The position numbers and the translations under genes are program-made. This document shows positions 15,897 to 23,956 of a stretch of 33,608 bases of DNA, in pieces. The stretch covers positions 1 to 33,608 of the forward strand of contig NZ_BBOX01000134.1 of assembly GCF_001553455.1 (NCBI RefSeq), read 5' to 3'. A model generated the notes under the pieces. That model was not told the origin of the DNA. It worked only from the letters and a program-made list of their open reading frames with translations, and searched no databases. The DNA comes from Streptomyces hygroscopicus subsp. hygroscopicus (GTDB lineage Bacteria > Actinomycetota > Actinomycetes > Streptomycetales > Streptomycetaceae). The first letter of the stretch is position 1. Each line of letters opens with the position of its first letter.

Positions 15897-17615
15897 ATGG
15901 CCCCTTCCACCACTCCCAGCGCCTCCGTGACCTGCTCCGCCGTGTCCTTCCGGTGGCCGGACGGCACGACGGTCTTCGACGGGCTCTCGCTCAGCGTCGG
16001 ACGCGGCCGGATCGGTCTCGTCGGCACCAATGGCAGTGGCAAGTCCACCCTGCTGCGGCTGATCGCCGGCCTGCTGCGCCCCGCCCAGGGGTCGGTGACC
16101 GTCGGCGGCAGCCTCGCCTACCTTCCGCAGAACATCACCCTCGACACCACCCTCCGCGTCGACCAGGCCCTGGGCATCGCCGAGCGGCGCGCGGCGTTGC
16201 GCGCCATCGAGGCGGGAGACATCGACGAGGCGCACTTCGAGACGATCGGCGACGACTGGGACGTCGAGGAGCGGGCCCTGGCGACGCTGGGCTCGCTCGG
16301 GCTCGGCGAGGTCGATCTGGACCGTACCGTAGGCCACTTGTCGGGCGGCGAGACCGTACTGCTGCGCCTGGCCGCCCTGCTCCTGGAGCGCCCCGATGTC
16401 CTGCTGCTCGACGAACCGACCAACAACCTGGACCTGTTCGCCCGGCGCCGGCTCTACGACGCCGTCGACTCCTGGCGCTCCGGGGTGCTGGTCCTGGTCA
16501 GCCACGACCGTGAGCTGCTGGAGCGGGTGGACCGCATCGCCGAACTGCGGTCCGGGTCGGTGGCCTGGTACGGAGGCGGCTGGTCCGCTTACCGCGAGGC
16601 ACTGGCCACCCAGCAGGAGGCAGCCGCGCGGATGCTGCGCGCCGCCGAGGCGGATGTGCGCAGGCAAAAGCGCGAACTCGAGGAGACCCACATCAAACTG
16701 GCCCGCCGTCAGCGGCACAGCAGGAAGCTGGACGCCGAGCGGCGGGCCCCGAAGATCGTCGCCGGTGCCCGCAAGCGTTCCGCGCAGGAGTCGGCGGGCA
16801 AGCTCCGGGACCTTCAGGAAGATCGCCTCCAGCAGGCGCGTGAACGGCGTGAGGAGGCCGGGGACGCGGTCCACGAGGACGCCGAGATCCGGGTGAGCCT
16901 CCCGCACACCGCCGTGCCCGCGGGACGCACCGTGCTGAGCCTGAGCGGACTGCGCCCCCGGTTCGGCACCCTGCGGGAGGCCACCCTCCAGGTGCACGGG
17001 CCCGAACGCGTCGCGCTGGTCGGGCGCAACGGAGCGGGCAAGACCACGCTGCTGCGCACCCTCACCGGCCGGCTCAGCCCACTGTCCGGGGAGGTCAGCG
17101 CCTGCGTACCGCTGCGGTTCCTGCCCCAGCGGCTCGATGTGCTGGACGACGAGCTGAGCGTGGCGGAGAACGTGGCCCGCCGGGCGCCCGGGGTCACCGA
17201 CAACCAGATCCGCTCCCAGCTCGCGCGGTTCCTGTTCAGGGGGTCGCGTGCGGAACAGCCGGCGGGCACCCTCTCGGGCGGCGAACGCTTCCGGGCCGCC
17301 CTCGCGGCGACCATGCTCGCCGCACCGGCCCCGCAGCTGCTGCTCCTGGACGAGCCGACCAACAACCTCGACATGGCGAGTGTGCGGCAGCTGACGAGCG
17401 CGCTGGACTCCTTTGAGGGCGCCCTCGTGGTCGCCAGCCACGATCTGCCGTTCCTGGAATCGATCGGCATCACCCGGTGGCTGCTGGTCGGCGAGGAGTT
17501 GCGGGAGACCGGCGCCGATGAGGTCCGGGCTCTGCTCGAGGCGTCGCCCGTGGCCGGGGGAGCGGCGCAGGGATCGACGGAGCGATCGGCGCAGGGATCG
17601 GCCGAGAGCGGCTGA
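15897..17615 (+). CDS. ABC-F ATPase, probable antibiotic-resistance or ribosome-protection type
   Basis: This is a 572-residue soluble twin-ATPase without membrane segments. Walker A motifs are GTNGSGKST (near 43) and GRNGAGKTT (near 376). Signature motifs are LSGGE near 148 and 460, each followed by Walker B LLLDEPTNNLD. The two domains are joined by a long charged linker (about 235-320, rich in RRQKRELEETHIKLARRQRH), the P-site tRNA interaction motif region of ABC-F proteins. Such proteins rescue or protect ribosomes, often from macrolides, lincosamides or pleuromutilins; specificity cannot be read here. The tail has AQGS repeats. A long leader with an upstream ORF and hairpins suggests induction by a ribosome-targeting drug. 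No biosynthetic cluster is adjacent. Confidence 0.9.
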   Translation: MAPSTTPSASVTCSAVSFRWPDGTTVFDGLSLSVGRGRIGLVGTNGSGKSTLLRLIAGLLRPAQGSVTVGGSLAYLPQNITLDTTLRVDQALGIAERRAALRAIEAGDIDEAHFETIGDDWDVEERALATLGSLGLGEVDLDRTVGHLSGGETVLLRLAALLLERPDVLLLDEPTNNLDLFARRRLYDAVDSWRSGVLVLVSHDRELLERVDRIAELRSGSVAWYGGGWSAYREALATQQEAAARMLRAAEADVRRQKRELEETHIKLARRQRHSRKLDAERRAPKIVAGARKRSAQESAGKLRDLQEDRLQQARERREEAGDAVHEDAEIRVSLPHTAVPAGRTVLSLSGLRPRFGTLREATLQVHGPERVALVGRNGAGKTTLLRTLTGRLSPLSGEVSACVPLRFLPQRLDVLDDELSVAENVARRAPGVTDNQIRSQLARFLFRGSRAEQPAGTLSGGERFRAALAATMLAAPAPQLLLLDEPTNNLDMASVRQLTSALDSFEGALVVASHDLPFLESIGITRWLLVGEELRETGADEVRALLEASPVAGGAAQGSTERSAQGSAESG

Positions 17616-18069
17616 GAGCCATTCGTCGCGGGGCGGGGCGAGCGCGGGCTCGCCGTCGTCGAGGACTTCCTCGACGACGCCGCACCCGACCCGCGTCACA
17701 CGGCGGGCACCGAGGGCACCCGCGCCACCTGCGCCACCTGCGCCACCGATGGCATCGACGCCACCGACGCCACCGACGGCACCGACGACGTCCACGGCAC
17801 CCACAGGACCCACGGCCCTCACGGCACCGGCGGCGCGGGCATCGAGATCTACTTCGCCGGGGGAGTGCACGACGAACGCTCCGCCGCGATGGTGGCCGCG
17901 CTCGCCGCCCCGCTCACCCGGCGCGGCGTCGCCGTCGGGACGCTGATGGGCACCGCGTACCGCCCTGGACCGGCTGCTGCTCAAGCCGCTGGCGGGCCGG
18001 GGGAAGGTGTCCAACGCCTACCGGGTGGTGGCCCGGTGCGATGCCACTGCCCGTCCCGGCCCCCGCTAA
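17616..18069 (+). pseudogene. gene debris after the ABC-F gene (two out-of-frame remnants)
   Basis: From 17616 the ABC-F frame reopens as GLAVVEDFLDDAAPD. It passes through a repetitive Thr/Asp/His-rich stretch (about 17700-17830), then reads IEIYFAGGVHDERSAAMVAA (from 17841) to VGTLMGTA. That block resembles the TIM-barrel end of nitronate monooxygenase-like domains found alone or in some type I PKS/PfaD-like proteins. At about 17960 the sense shifts to another frame, LDRLLLKPLAGRGKVSNAYR, ending at TAA 18067-18069. No start, ribosome site or complete domain exists. I read it as two fused gene remnants; the family match is tentative. Confidence 0.4.
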
Positions 18070-18110
18070 GGTGACCTCCGGGCCCCACCGAGGGGCCCGG
18101 GGGAGGGGTG

Positions 18111-19127
18111 ATGCACGGCGATGTCGGGGCCGAGGGGCCCGGAGGACTGCGTACGGCCGCACGCGTCAGCACGCTGGCCCTGATCGCGGGCCTCCCGGTG
18201 GTGCTGCTCGGCGGTGTCGCCATCTGGCTGGGGCCGCGGATCACCGAGGGGCTCGACCACCGTGCGGTGGCGGCCTGGCGGACGGTGTTCACCGCGATTG
18301 TCATCCAGGGCGTGCCGTTCCTGCTGCTGGGGACGGTGGTGTCGGCCACGATCAGCGCGTTCGTACCGGCCTGGGTCTTCACCCGGGTGCTGCCGCGCAA
18401 CCCGGCGCTCGCCGTACCCGTGGCGGGCGCCGCTGGGGCGGTGCTGCCGGGGTGCGAATGCGCGTCGGTGCCGGTGGCCGGGAGTCTGATGCGGCGCGGG
18501 GTGGCCCCGGCGGCGGCGCTGGCCTTCCTGCTGTCGGCCCCGGCCATCAACCCGATCGTGCTGGTGGCGACCTATGTGGCCTTCCCCAACTCCCCCTGGA
18601 TGGTCGCCGCCCGGCTGATCGCCTCGCTGCTGACCTCCGTCGCCATGGGCTGGCTGTGGATCCGGGCGGGCCGCGAGGAGTGGCTGCGGCTGCCGAAGGG
18701 GCCCACCGGGCACGCTCCCGGCGCCAGCCGCGCGGAGGAGTTCCGGGTCTCCCTCCAGCACGACTTCCTGCACGCCGGGGGCTTCCTCGTGGTCGGCGCG
18801 GCGGCCGCGGCCACGTTCAACGTCGCGGTGCCGCACTCGGTCCTGCGGCTCTTCTCCGACTCCCTGTGGCTCTCGCTGCCCATGCTGGGGCTGCTCGCGG
18901 TGGTCCTCGCGGTCTGCTCCGAGGCAGACGCGTTCGTCGCCGCCTCGCTCACCGGGTTCTCGCCCACCGCCCGGCTCGCCTTCATGGTGGTCGGCCCGAT
19001 GGTGGACCTCAAACTCATCGCCCTGCAGTCCGGCACCTTCGGGCGCGCCTTCGCGGTGCGCTTCTCGTCGGCCACCTGGGTCGTGGCGGTGCTGTGCAGC
19101 GGACTGGTGGGGTGGTGGCTGCTGTGA
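18111..19127 (+). CDS. YraQ/UPF0718-family permease
   Basis: The 338-residue membrane protein has eight or so hydrophobic segments. The first is VSTLALIAGLPVVLLGGVAI (about 19-40) and the last is near ATWVVAVLCSGLVGWWLL at the end. The conserved core has a C-x-C pair, C115 and C117 in GCECASVPVAG, followed by PAINPIVLVATY. The two cysteines in a membrane loop suggest metal or arsenic-like thiol chemistry, but no transport substrate is proven for the family. The ATG at 18111 follows GGGAGGGG; a GTG three bases earlier is also possible. It overlaps the next gene by four bases (GTGA), so the two are translationally coupled. Confidence 0.85.
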   Translation: MHGDVGAEGPGGLRTAARVSTLALIAGLPVVLLGGVAIWLGPRITEGLDHRAVAAWRTVFTAIVIQGVPFLLLGTVVSATISAFVPAWVFTRVLPRNPALAVPVAGAAGAVLPGCECASVPVAGSLMRRGVAPAAALAFLLSAPAINPIVLVATYVAFPNSPWMVAARLIASLLTSVAMGWLWIRAGREEWLRLPKGPTGHAPGASRAEEFRVSLQHDFLHAGGFLVVGAAAAATFNVAVPHSVLRLFSDSLWLSLPMLGLLAVVLAVCSEADAFVAASLTGFSPTARLAFMVVGPMVDLKLIALQSGTFGRAFAVRFSSATWVVAVLCSGLVGWWLL

Positions 19128-19876
19128 AGCGCAACGTCCAGGTGCTGCTGCTCCTCTTCCTCGGGGTGGGGCTGCTGCACATCTCCCTGCTGACCGATCT
19201 GTACCTGCGCTATGTGCGTGCGGGCCTGCGCCCCGCGCTCATCGCCTCCGGGGTGCTGCTGATCGCGCTCGGGGCGGTCAGCGCCGCCCGTGACGGCTTC
19301 CCCTTCAACCGCCCCCGCGCGGAGGGCGGCCAGGGCCATGACGACGGCCACGGCCACGCGGGTGGCCCGAAGGTCGCGTGGCTGCTGTACGTACCGGCGC
19401 TGACCATCCTGTTCCTGGCGCCGCCCGCGCTCGGCTCGTACACCGCCTCCCGCGACGAGGCGGAGGCACCCAAGGCCCCCTCCTCCGCGTCCTCCTCGGG
19501 CGAAAGCCTCTTCCCCGCCCTGCCGGACACCGGTGTGGCGCCGATGTCGCTGAACGACTTCAGCGCCCGCGCGGTCTGGGACACCGACGGCACCCTCGAG
19601 GGCCATACCGTCCGGCTCACCGGATTCGTCACCCCCGGCCGCCACGGCGCCTGGTACGTCAGCCGCCTCGTCATCAGCTGCTGCGCCGCCGACGCCCAGG
19701 TGCGCAAGGTGCGGGTGCACGGGGCGCCGGCGCCGCCCGCCGACACCTGGGTGGCCGTCACCGGCACCTGGCACCCCACCGGAAAGGCGGGCACGGGCAA
19801 CGCGTCCCCCGCCCTGGACGCCACCGCCGTACGGCGCGTCCCCGAGCCCAAGGACCCCTACCACGACATGGGGTGA
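19124..19876 (+). CDS. TIGR03943/DUF1980-family partner of the YraQ permease
   Basis: The 250-residue protein begins at a GTG overlapping the upstream stop. It has N-terminal membrane helices (about 6-25 and 34-53), then a His/Asp-rich GHDDGHGHAGG loop (about 70-80). A third helix follows (about 87-106). The outer C-terminal domain includes LTGFVTPG and VISCCAADAQ with the pair C186-C187. This is the usual partner of YraQ-type permeases in actinobacteria, where the pair often belongs to zinc-responsive regulons. The histidine loop and vicinal cysteines fit divalent-metal handling at the membrane. No Zur box is visible upstream, so zinc control is inference. Confidence 0.85.
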   Translation: MKRNVQVLLLLFLGVGLLHISLLTDLYLRYVRAGLRPALIASGVLLIALGAVSAARDGFPFNRPRAEGGQGHDDGHGHAGGPKVAWLLYVPALTILFLAPPALGSYTASRDEAEAPKAPSSASSSGESLFPALPDTGVAPMSLNDFSARAVWDTDGTLEGHTVRLTGFVTPGRHGAWYVSRLVISCCAADAQVRKVRVHGAPAPPADTWVAVTGTWHPTGKAGTGNASPALDATAVRRVPEPKDPYHDMG

Positions 19877-19890
19877 GCCGGCCCCGGGCG

Positions 19891-20007
19891 GAACCCGGGC
19901 GCCCGCCGCCCGGGCGCCCGCCGTGCGGACGTCAGGTGCGCCGCCGCCGTGCCGTCCGGCGGCGGCTCGCCTCCGCACCGGGCCGGTGACGCCGATGGGA
20001 CCGGCCC
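19891..20007. terminator. stacked hairpins between convergent genes
   Basis: GCCGCCGCCG (19940-19949) pairs with CGGCGGCGGC (19957-19966). GGGCCGGT (19980-19987) pairs with ACCGGCCC (20000-20007). Before these, CCCGGGCGCCCGCCG occurs twice. The block likely terminates transcription from both the metal pair and the convergent SDR. Confidence 0.6.
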
Positions 20008-20034
20008 CACCGGAAGGAGGTGCCGAGGCGGCGG

Positions 20035-20829
20035 TCAGGGGAGGATGGAGTCGACGTAGCCGCCGTCGACGCGCACGGCTCCGCCGGTGGTGGCCGAGGC
20101 GAGCGGGGAGCTGAGGTAGACCGCCATGCTGGCGATCTCCTCGGGCTCGATCAGCCGCTGGAGCAGCGACTGCGGCCGGTGCTTGGCCATGAACTCCCGC
20201 TGGGCCTCCTCCCAGGGCAGCTCGGGGTCCACCAGCTCGTACACGAAGTCCTCGACCCCGCCGGTGTGGGTCGGCCCGGCGATCAGCGAGTTGACCGTGA
20301 CCCCGGTGCCGGCGGCGTCCTTGGCGAAGCCGCGGGTGACGGCGAGCAGCGCGGTCTTCGACATCCCGTAGTGGATCATCTCGGCGGGGATGACGACGGC
20401 GGAGTCACTGGCGACGTTCAGGATCCGGCCCCATGAGCGGGCCTTCATCCCGGGCAGATAGCCGCGGATCATCCGGACGGCGGCCAGCACGTTCACCTCG
20501 AAGTAGCGCCGCCACTCGTCGTCGCTGATCTCCAGCGGCGGAGTGGCCCCGAAGATGCCGAGGTTGTTGACCAGGACATCGGCGTCCGGGACGGCGCCGG
20601 TGACCTGGCGGGCGCCGTCCTCGGAGGTGATGTCGCCGGGGGCGGGGAGGAACGAGCCGCCCTCCGTGTCCTCCTCGAGCTTCTCGATGGCGGCCTCGAC
20701 GGACTCCTGCCGGCGGCCGTTGACGGCGACGCGGGCGCCCGCCCGCGCCAGGCCGGCGGCGATGGCGAACCCGATGCCCTGGGTGGATCCGGTGACCAGA
20801 GCGGTCTTGCCGGAGAGGTCGATCTGCAC
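20035..20829 (-). CDS. short-chain dehydrogenase/reductase
   Basis: The 264-residue classical SDR has the cofactor motif TGSTQGIG near residue 14. The structural motif reads NNLG rather than the usual NNAG. The active site is probably S141, Y154 and K158 (YGMSK). The C-terminal dimer region ends TGGAVRVDGGY. A long EDFVYELVDPELPWEEAQRE insert in the substrate loop may set specificity. The ATG has AAGGAGCG upstream. It is transcribed toward the metal pair, with its own short promoter region containing an inverted repeat. The substrate is unknown; AcrR/TetR- or MarR-type control is plausible but no regulator is adjacent. Confidence 0.9.
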   Translation of the reverse strand: MQIDLSGKTALVTGSTQGIGFAIAAGLARAGARVAVNGRRQESVEAAIEKLEEDTEGGSFLPAPGDITSEDGARQVTGAVPDADVLVNNLGIFGATPPLEISDDEWRRYFEVNVLAAVRMIRGYLPGMKARSWGRILNVASDSAVVIPAEMIHYGMSKTALLAVTRGFAKDAAGTGVTVNSLIAGPTHTGGVEDFVYELVDPELPWEEAQREFMAKHRPQSLLQRLIEPEEIASMAVYLSSPLASATTGGAVRVDGGYVDSILP

Positions 20830-20860
20830 GGCGCTCCTTGTCGATCGATGCTAGGTGTTT

Positions 20861-20884
20861 GCGTGCGCCTATAATTGCACACGC
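20861..20884. promoter_or_regulatory. inverted-repeat operator upstream of the SDR
   Basis: GCGTGCGC and GCACACGC flank an AT-rich 8-bp centre (CTATAATT) and match as an inverted repeat at 7 of 8 positions. The site lies 32 bp before the SDR start. A TATGAT hexamer on the minus strand (20885-20890) is immediately upstream of it. It is a good candidate for repression of the SDR by an unlinked regulator. Confidence 0.5.
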
Positions 20885-20978
20885 ATCATACTAGCGCGGC
20901 GCTCCGTACGGGACGCCTCCACCGGGGGCCCGCCCACGGCCGGCCCAGGGACGCAGCCGGCCGGGGCGGGCGGCGGGC

Positions 20979-23489
20979 TCACGCCCCGTGGCGGACCTCG
21001 ATCCGCCCCCGCAACCGCCGATCGCGGGAGGAGGACCCCACCTCCACCGTCCGCCACCCGGTGCCCAGCACCCAGCCACGGCGTCCGGTGTCCCAGGCGG
21101 ACAGCGTCCGGGCGTCCACCCGCACCGTCACCTTCCGCGCCTCGCCGGGCCGCAGATGAACCCGCCGGTATCCCGCCAGGACCCGCTCGGCCTGGTCGAA
21201 CCGCAGATCGGGGGAGGGCCCCAGATACACCTGGGCCACCTCCGCCCCGGCCCGCCGCCCGGTGTTGCGCACGGTGAAGACCGCCTCCAGACCGCTGCCG
21301 CGCCCGCGCAGCCGCAGCCCGGTGTAGCCGAAGGTGGTGTACGACAGGCCGTGGCCGAAGGGGAAGAGGGGCCGCACCCCCTCGGCGTCGTACCAGCGGT
21401 AGCCGACATGGACGCCCTCGGAGTACTCCTCGCGGCCGTGCACACCGGGATGGCGCCGGGGGTCACCGGCCATCGGATGGCGCTCGTCGGACACCGGGAA
21501 GGACTGGGTGAGCCTGCCACCGGGGTTGGCGTCGCCGAAGAGCAGCGCGGTGGTCGCGGCGGCGCCCTCCTGCCCCGGGTAGTACATCTGGAGGACCGCG
21601 CCGGTGCGGTCCAGCCAGGGCATCGCGGTGCACGAGGAGGTGTTGAGGACGACGGTGGTGCGCGGGTTGGCCCGCGCGACGGCGTCGATCAGCGCGTTCT
21701 GACGGCCGGGGAGCGCGATGGTGGTGCGGTCCCTGCCCTCGGTGGCGTCCTCGTAGGCGAAGAGCACCACGCTGTGCGCCCCACGGGCGGCGCGCACGGC
21801 CTCGGCCACATCGGCGGCGCGGGTGGCGGGGGTGGCGCGGCGCAGCCGGAAGGCCAGCCCCTCCCCGCCGCCCTCGGCGGTGACCCTCAGCCGGTGCTTC
21901 CCCGCCGTCAGCCGGACGGCCGCCCGGCGCACGGCGAGCCCGTCCGGGGCGGCGCAGAGGAAGCCGCCGGTGAAGTACTCGCCCAGGCCGGGCCGGAACG
22001 GGAACAGCTCGTCGCCGTCGAGCAGGACCTTCGGACGGCCGGCGGGCGGGCCGCTGAAATGGAGGAAGAACGTCCAGTCCTCGGCCCCGGTAACGGTGAG
22101 GGTGCCCTCGTAGACCCAGGTCCTCCCGGCGGCGACCGTCCGCTGCTCCAGATCGGCGGCCGGGGAGAGCGCGGCGGTGGGGATCCTCTTGCCGAACACG
22201 TCCTCGCCGAGGGCGTAGGCCACCCGGGCGCCCTCTCCCGCGCGCCCGCGCATCGCCTCCAGGGGACTCACGGCGCGGTCGGGGACCACATGGGCGCTGC
22301 CACCGCCGCTGACGAAGGGGATCGAGCCGGTGGGCCCGATGACCGCGATCGACCGGGCGGCCCGCCCGGTCAGCGGCAGGGTGCCGCGCTCGTTGCGCAG
22401 CAGGACGCCGCCCGCCGTCGCGACCTTGAGCGCGGTGCGCGCCCCGGCCCGGGGGTCCCGGCGGGGGCGGGCCCAGGCGCCGCCGTCCAGCAGTCCGAAG
22501 CGGTCCATGACGGTCAGGACCCGGCCGGCCGCGCGGTCCACATCGGCCTCCGGTACGGTCCCCGCGGCCACCGCCTTCCGCAGGGCGTCACCGAAGTACT
22601 CGCCGTCGGGCATCTCCATGTCGAGCCCGGCGCCGAGGGCCGCCGCGGTGCTGTGGGCGGCGTGCCAGTCGGTCATCACCCAGCCGTCGAAGCCCCAGTC
22701 CTCGCGCAGCACCCCGGTCAGCAGCGGCCCGCTCTCACTGGCGAAGACCCCGTTGACCTTGTTGTAGGCGCTCATGACGGCACCCGCGCCGGCCCGTACG
22801 GCCGCCTCGAAGCCGCGCAGCTCCGTCTCCCGCATCGTCCGCTCGTCGACGACGACGTCGATGGACATCCGCTCGTGCTCCTGGTTGTTCAGGGCGAAGT
22901 GCTTGACGGTGGCGATCAGCCCCTCGCCCTGGATGCCGCGGATCTCCTCGGCCACCAGATCGGCGGTGAGCAGGGGGTCCTCGCCGAAGGTCTCGAAGTT
23001 GCGCCCGGCGTACGGGGTGCGGATGAGGTTGACCATGGGGGAGAGCAGTACGTCCTGGCCCAGCGCGCGGCCCTCGCGCCCGATGACGCGCCCGTACTCC
23101 CGCGCCAGACCGGGGTCGAAGGCGGAGGCGAGCAGCACCGGCGCGGGCAGCGCGGTGGCGTGCCGGGCGACCCGCACCCCGGCCGGTCCGTCCGCGAGCC
23201 GCAGCGGCGGAATGCCGAGCCGGGGGACACCGGGGGTGTAGCCCGCCTGCCCGAGGCTGTGCGGATCCGTCGCGCCGTGCAGCAGCGCCACCTTCTCCGC
23301 GAGCGTCATCCGGCCGATGAGGGAGCCCACCCGGGAGGCGGGGCCGGGGGCCGGACCGGCGGCGGGATCGGGGCCCGGGGCGGAGGTGTCCTCGGCGGCG
23401 GCCGGCCGGCCACCGCCACCGGTGGCGGCGACGGCCAGGGCGCCTCCCAGGACGGACAGGGCGGAACGTCGTGGCAGGGCGCCCGGCAT
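20979..23489 (-). CDS. secreted GH3 beta-glucosidase with a PA14-like insert
   Basis: The 836-residue glycoside hydrolase has an RR signal (LPRRSALSVLGGALAVAA near residues 4-22) that fits Tat export. The GH3 N-domain carries the nucleophile D274 in VMTDWHA and the substrate-site KHFALNNQEHER near 195. A PA14-like beta domain is inserted in the C-domain (WVYEGTLTVTGAEDWTFFLH). After this comes the GH3 C-domain with MYYPGQEGAAA. A C-terminal fibronectin type III-like domain (VFTVRNTGRRAGAEVAQVYL) closes it. PA14-containing GH3 enzymes act on oligosaccharides or glycosylated metabolites. The ATG at 23489 has GGAG seven bases upstream; a GTG 45 bp earlier is open but would bury the signal peptide. 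No CebR box precedes it. Confidence 0.9.
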   Translation of the reverse strand: MPGALPRRSALSVLGGALAVAATGGGGRPAAAEDTSAPGPDPAAGPAPGPASRVGSLIGRMTLAEKVALLHGATDPHSLGQAGYTPGVPRLGIPPLRLADGPAGVRVARHATALPAPVLLASAFDPGLAREYGRVIGREGRALGQDVLLSPMVNLIRTPYAGRNFETFGEDPLLTADLVAEEIRGIQGEGLIATVKHFALNNQEHERMSIDVVVDERTMRETELRGFEAAVRAGAGAVMSAYNKVNGVFASESGPLLTGVLREDWGFDGWVMTDWHAAHSTAAALGAGLDMEMPDGEYFGDALRKAVAAGTVPEADVDRAAGRVLTVMDRFGLLDGGAWARPRRDPRAGARTALKVATAGGVLLRNERGTLPLTGRAARSIAVIGPTGSIPFVSGGGSAHVVPDRAVSPLEAMRGRAGEGARVAYALGEDVFGKRIPTAALSPAADLEQRTVAAGRTWVYEGTLTVTGAEDWTFFLHFSGPPAGRPKVLLDGDELFPFRPGLGEYFTGGFLCAAPDGLAVRRAAVRLTAGKHRLRVTAEGGGEGLAFRLRRATPATRAADVAEAVRAARGAHSVVLFAYEDATEGRDRTTIALPGRQNALIDAVARANPRTTVVLNTSSCTAMPWLDRTGAVLQMYYPGQEGAAATTALLFGDANPGGRLTQSFPVSDERHPMAGDPRRHPGVHGREEYSEGVHVGYRWYDAEGVRPLFPFGHGLSYTTFGYTGLRLRGRGSGLEAVFTVRNTGRRAGAEVAQVYLGPSPDLRFDQAERVLAGYRRVHLRPGEARKVTVRVDARTLSAWDTGRRGWVLGTGWRTVEVGSSSRDRRLRGRIEVRHGA

Positions 23490-23827
23490 GGCGTCACTCC
23501 ATCTCTCGCGGCTCGAAGACGTGTGTGTACGCACGCGTGCTGACGTGGCGTCGGTGTCCGTCGGGTGAACACCGTGCGGACATCACATCACGGGACCGGC
23601 CGCCCGCCGGTGTGCGCCGGGTTCCGGGATCGGGGTGTCGTGCCCGGCGTACGGCGATCGGCGCGGTCGCGCACGCTTCTCGTCGCGGTGGCCGGGGCGG
23701 GCGTGGACCCGTTCGGCGGGCGCGTTCCGGGCACGCGGCCCCAGGGCGCGGTGGCCGGGCCGGGGTACGGCGCGCCGGGGACGCCGTGGGCGGCACGGCT
23801 GCCGTGGGGAACAGGGCGAGGGGCGGG

Positions 23828-23902
23828 GAGGGCGGCCACCCACCGCGGCACAGCGCTGCCCGGAGGAGGGCGGCCAGCCACCGCGGCACATCGCTGCCCA
23901 AA
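23828..23902. repeat. 38-bp direct repeat
   Basis: Copies start at 23828 and 23866. Both read GAGGGCGGCCA, then a CCACCGCGGCACA core and CGCTGCCC end, with two substitutions in the core. The repeat lies just before the amidase terminator. Confidence 0.75.
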
Positions 23903-23907
23903 ACGCG

Positions 23908-23938
23908 GTGGACCCCGTCCGGGAGGGGCGGGGTCCAC
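23908..23938. terminator. terminator of the amidase gene
   Basis: GTGGACCCCG pairs perfectly with CGGGGTCCAC across an 11-nt GC-rich loop. It lies 18 bp beyond the minus-strand stop. Confidence 0.8.
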
Positions 23939-23956
23939 GGCCACGGGGCGGCGGGT

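Larger units (their letters stand above)
23490..23956. other. gap between GH3 and amidase genes
   Basis: It contains the GH3 promoter region, a 38-bp repeat and the amidase terminator. GCACGCGTGC (23531-23540) is a perfect 10-bp palindrome 42 bp before the GH3 start. No gene is recognised, although several frames are open on both strands because of the high GC content. Confidence 0.5.

Noticed and set aside
15513..18014. 833-codon minus-strand frame across the ABC-F gene
   Set aside because: It is antisense to an ABC-F gene with all Walker and signature motifs, and is rich in Gly/Ala/Val/Arg as expected for a shadow frame.
20870..20875. TATAAT on the plus strand as a promoter
   Set aside because: No plus-strand gene follows for several kilobases. 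The bases are the AT-rich centre of the inverted repeat upstream of the SDR.
23531..23540. Same operator as the SDR site (20861-20884)
   Set aside because: Both are rich in GCGTGCG/CACACGC steps, but arm length and spacing do not match.
20988..23543. 851-codon plus-strand frame across the GH3 gene
   Set aside because: It is antisense to a beta-glucosidase with an intact nucleophile motif and signal peptide.
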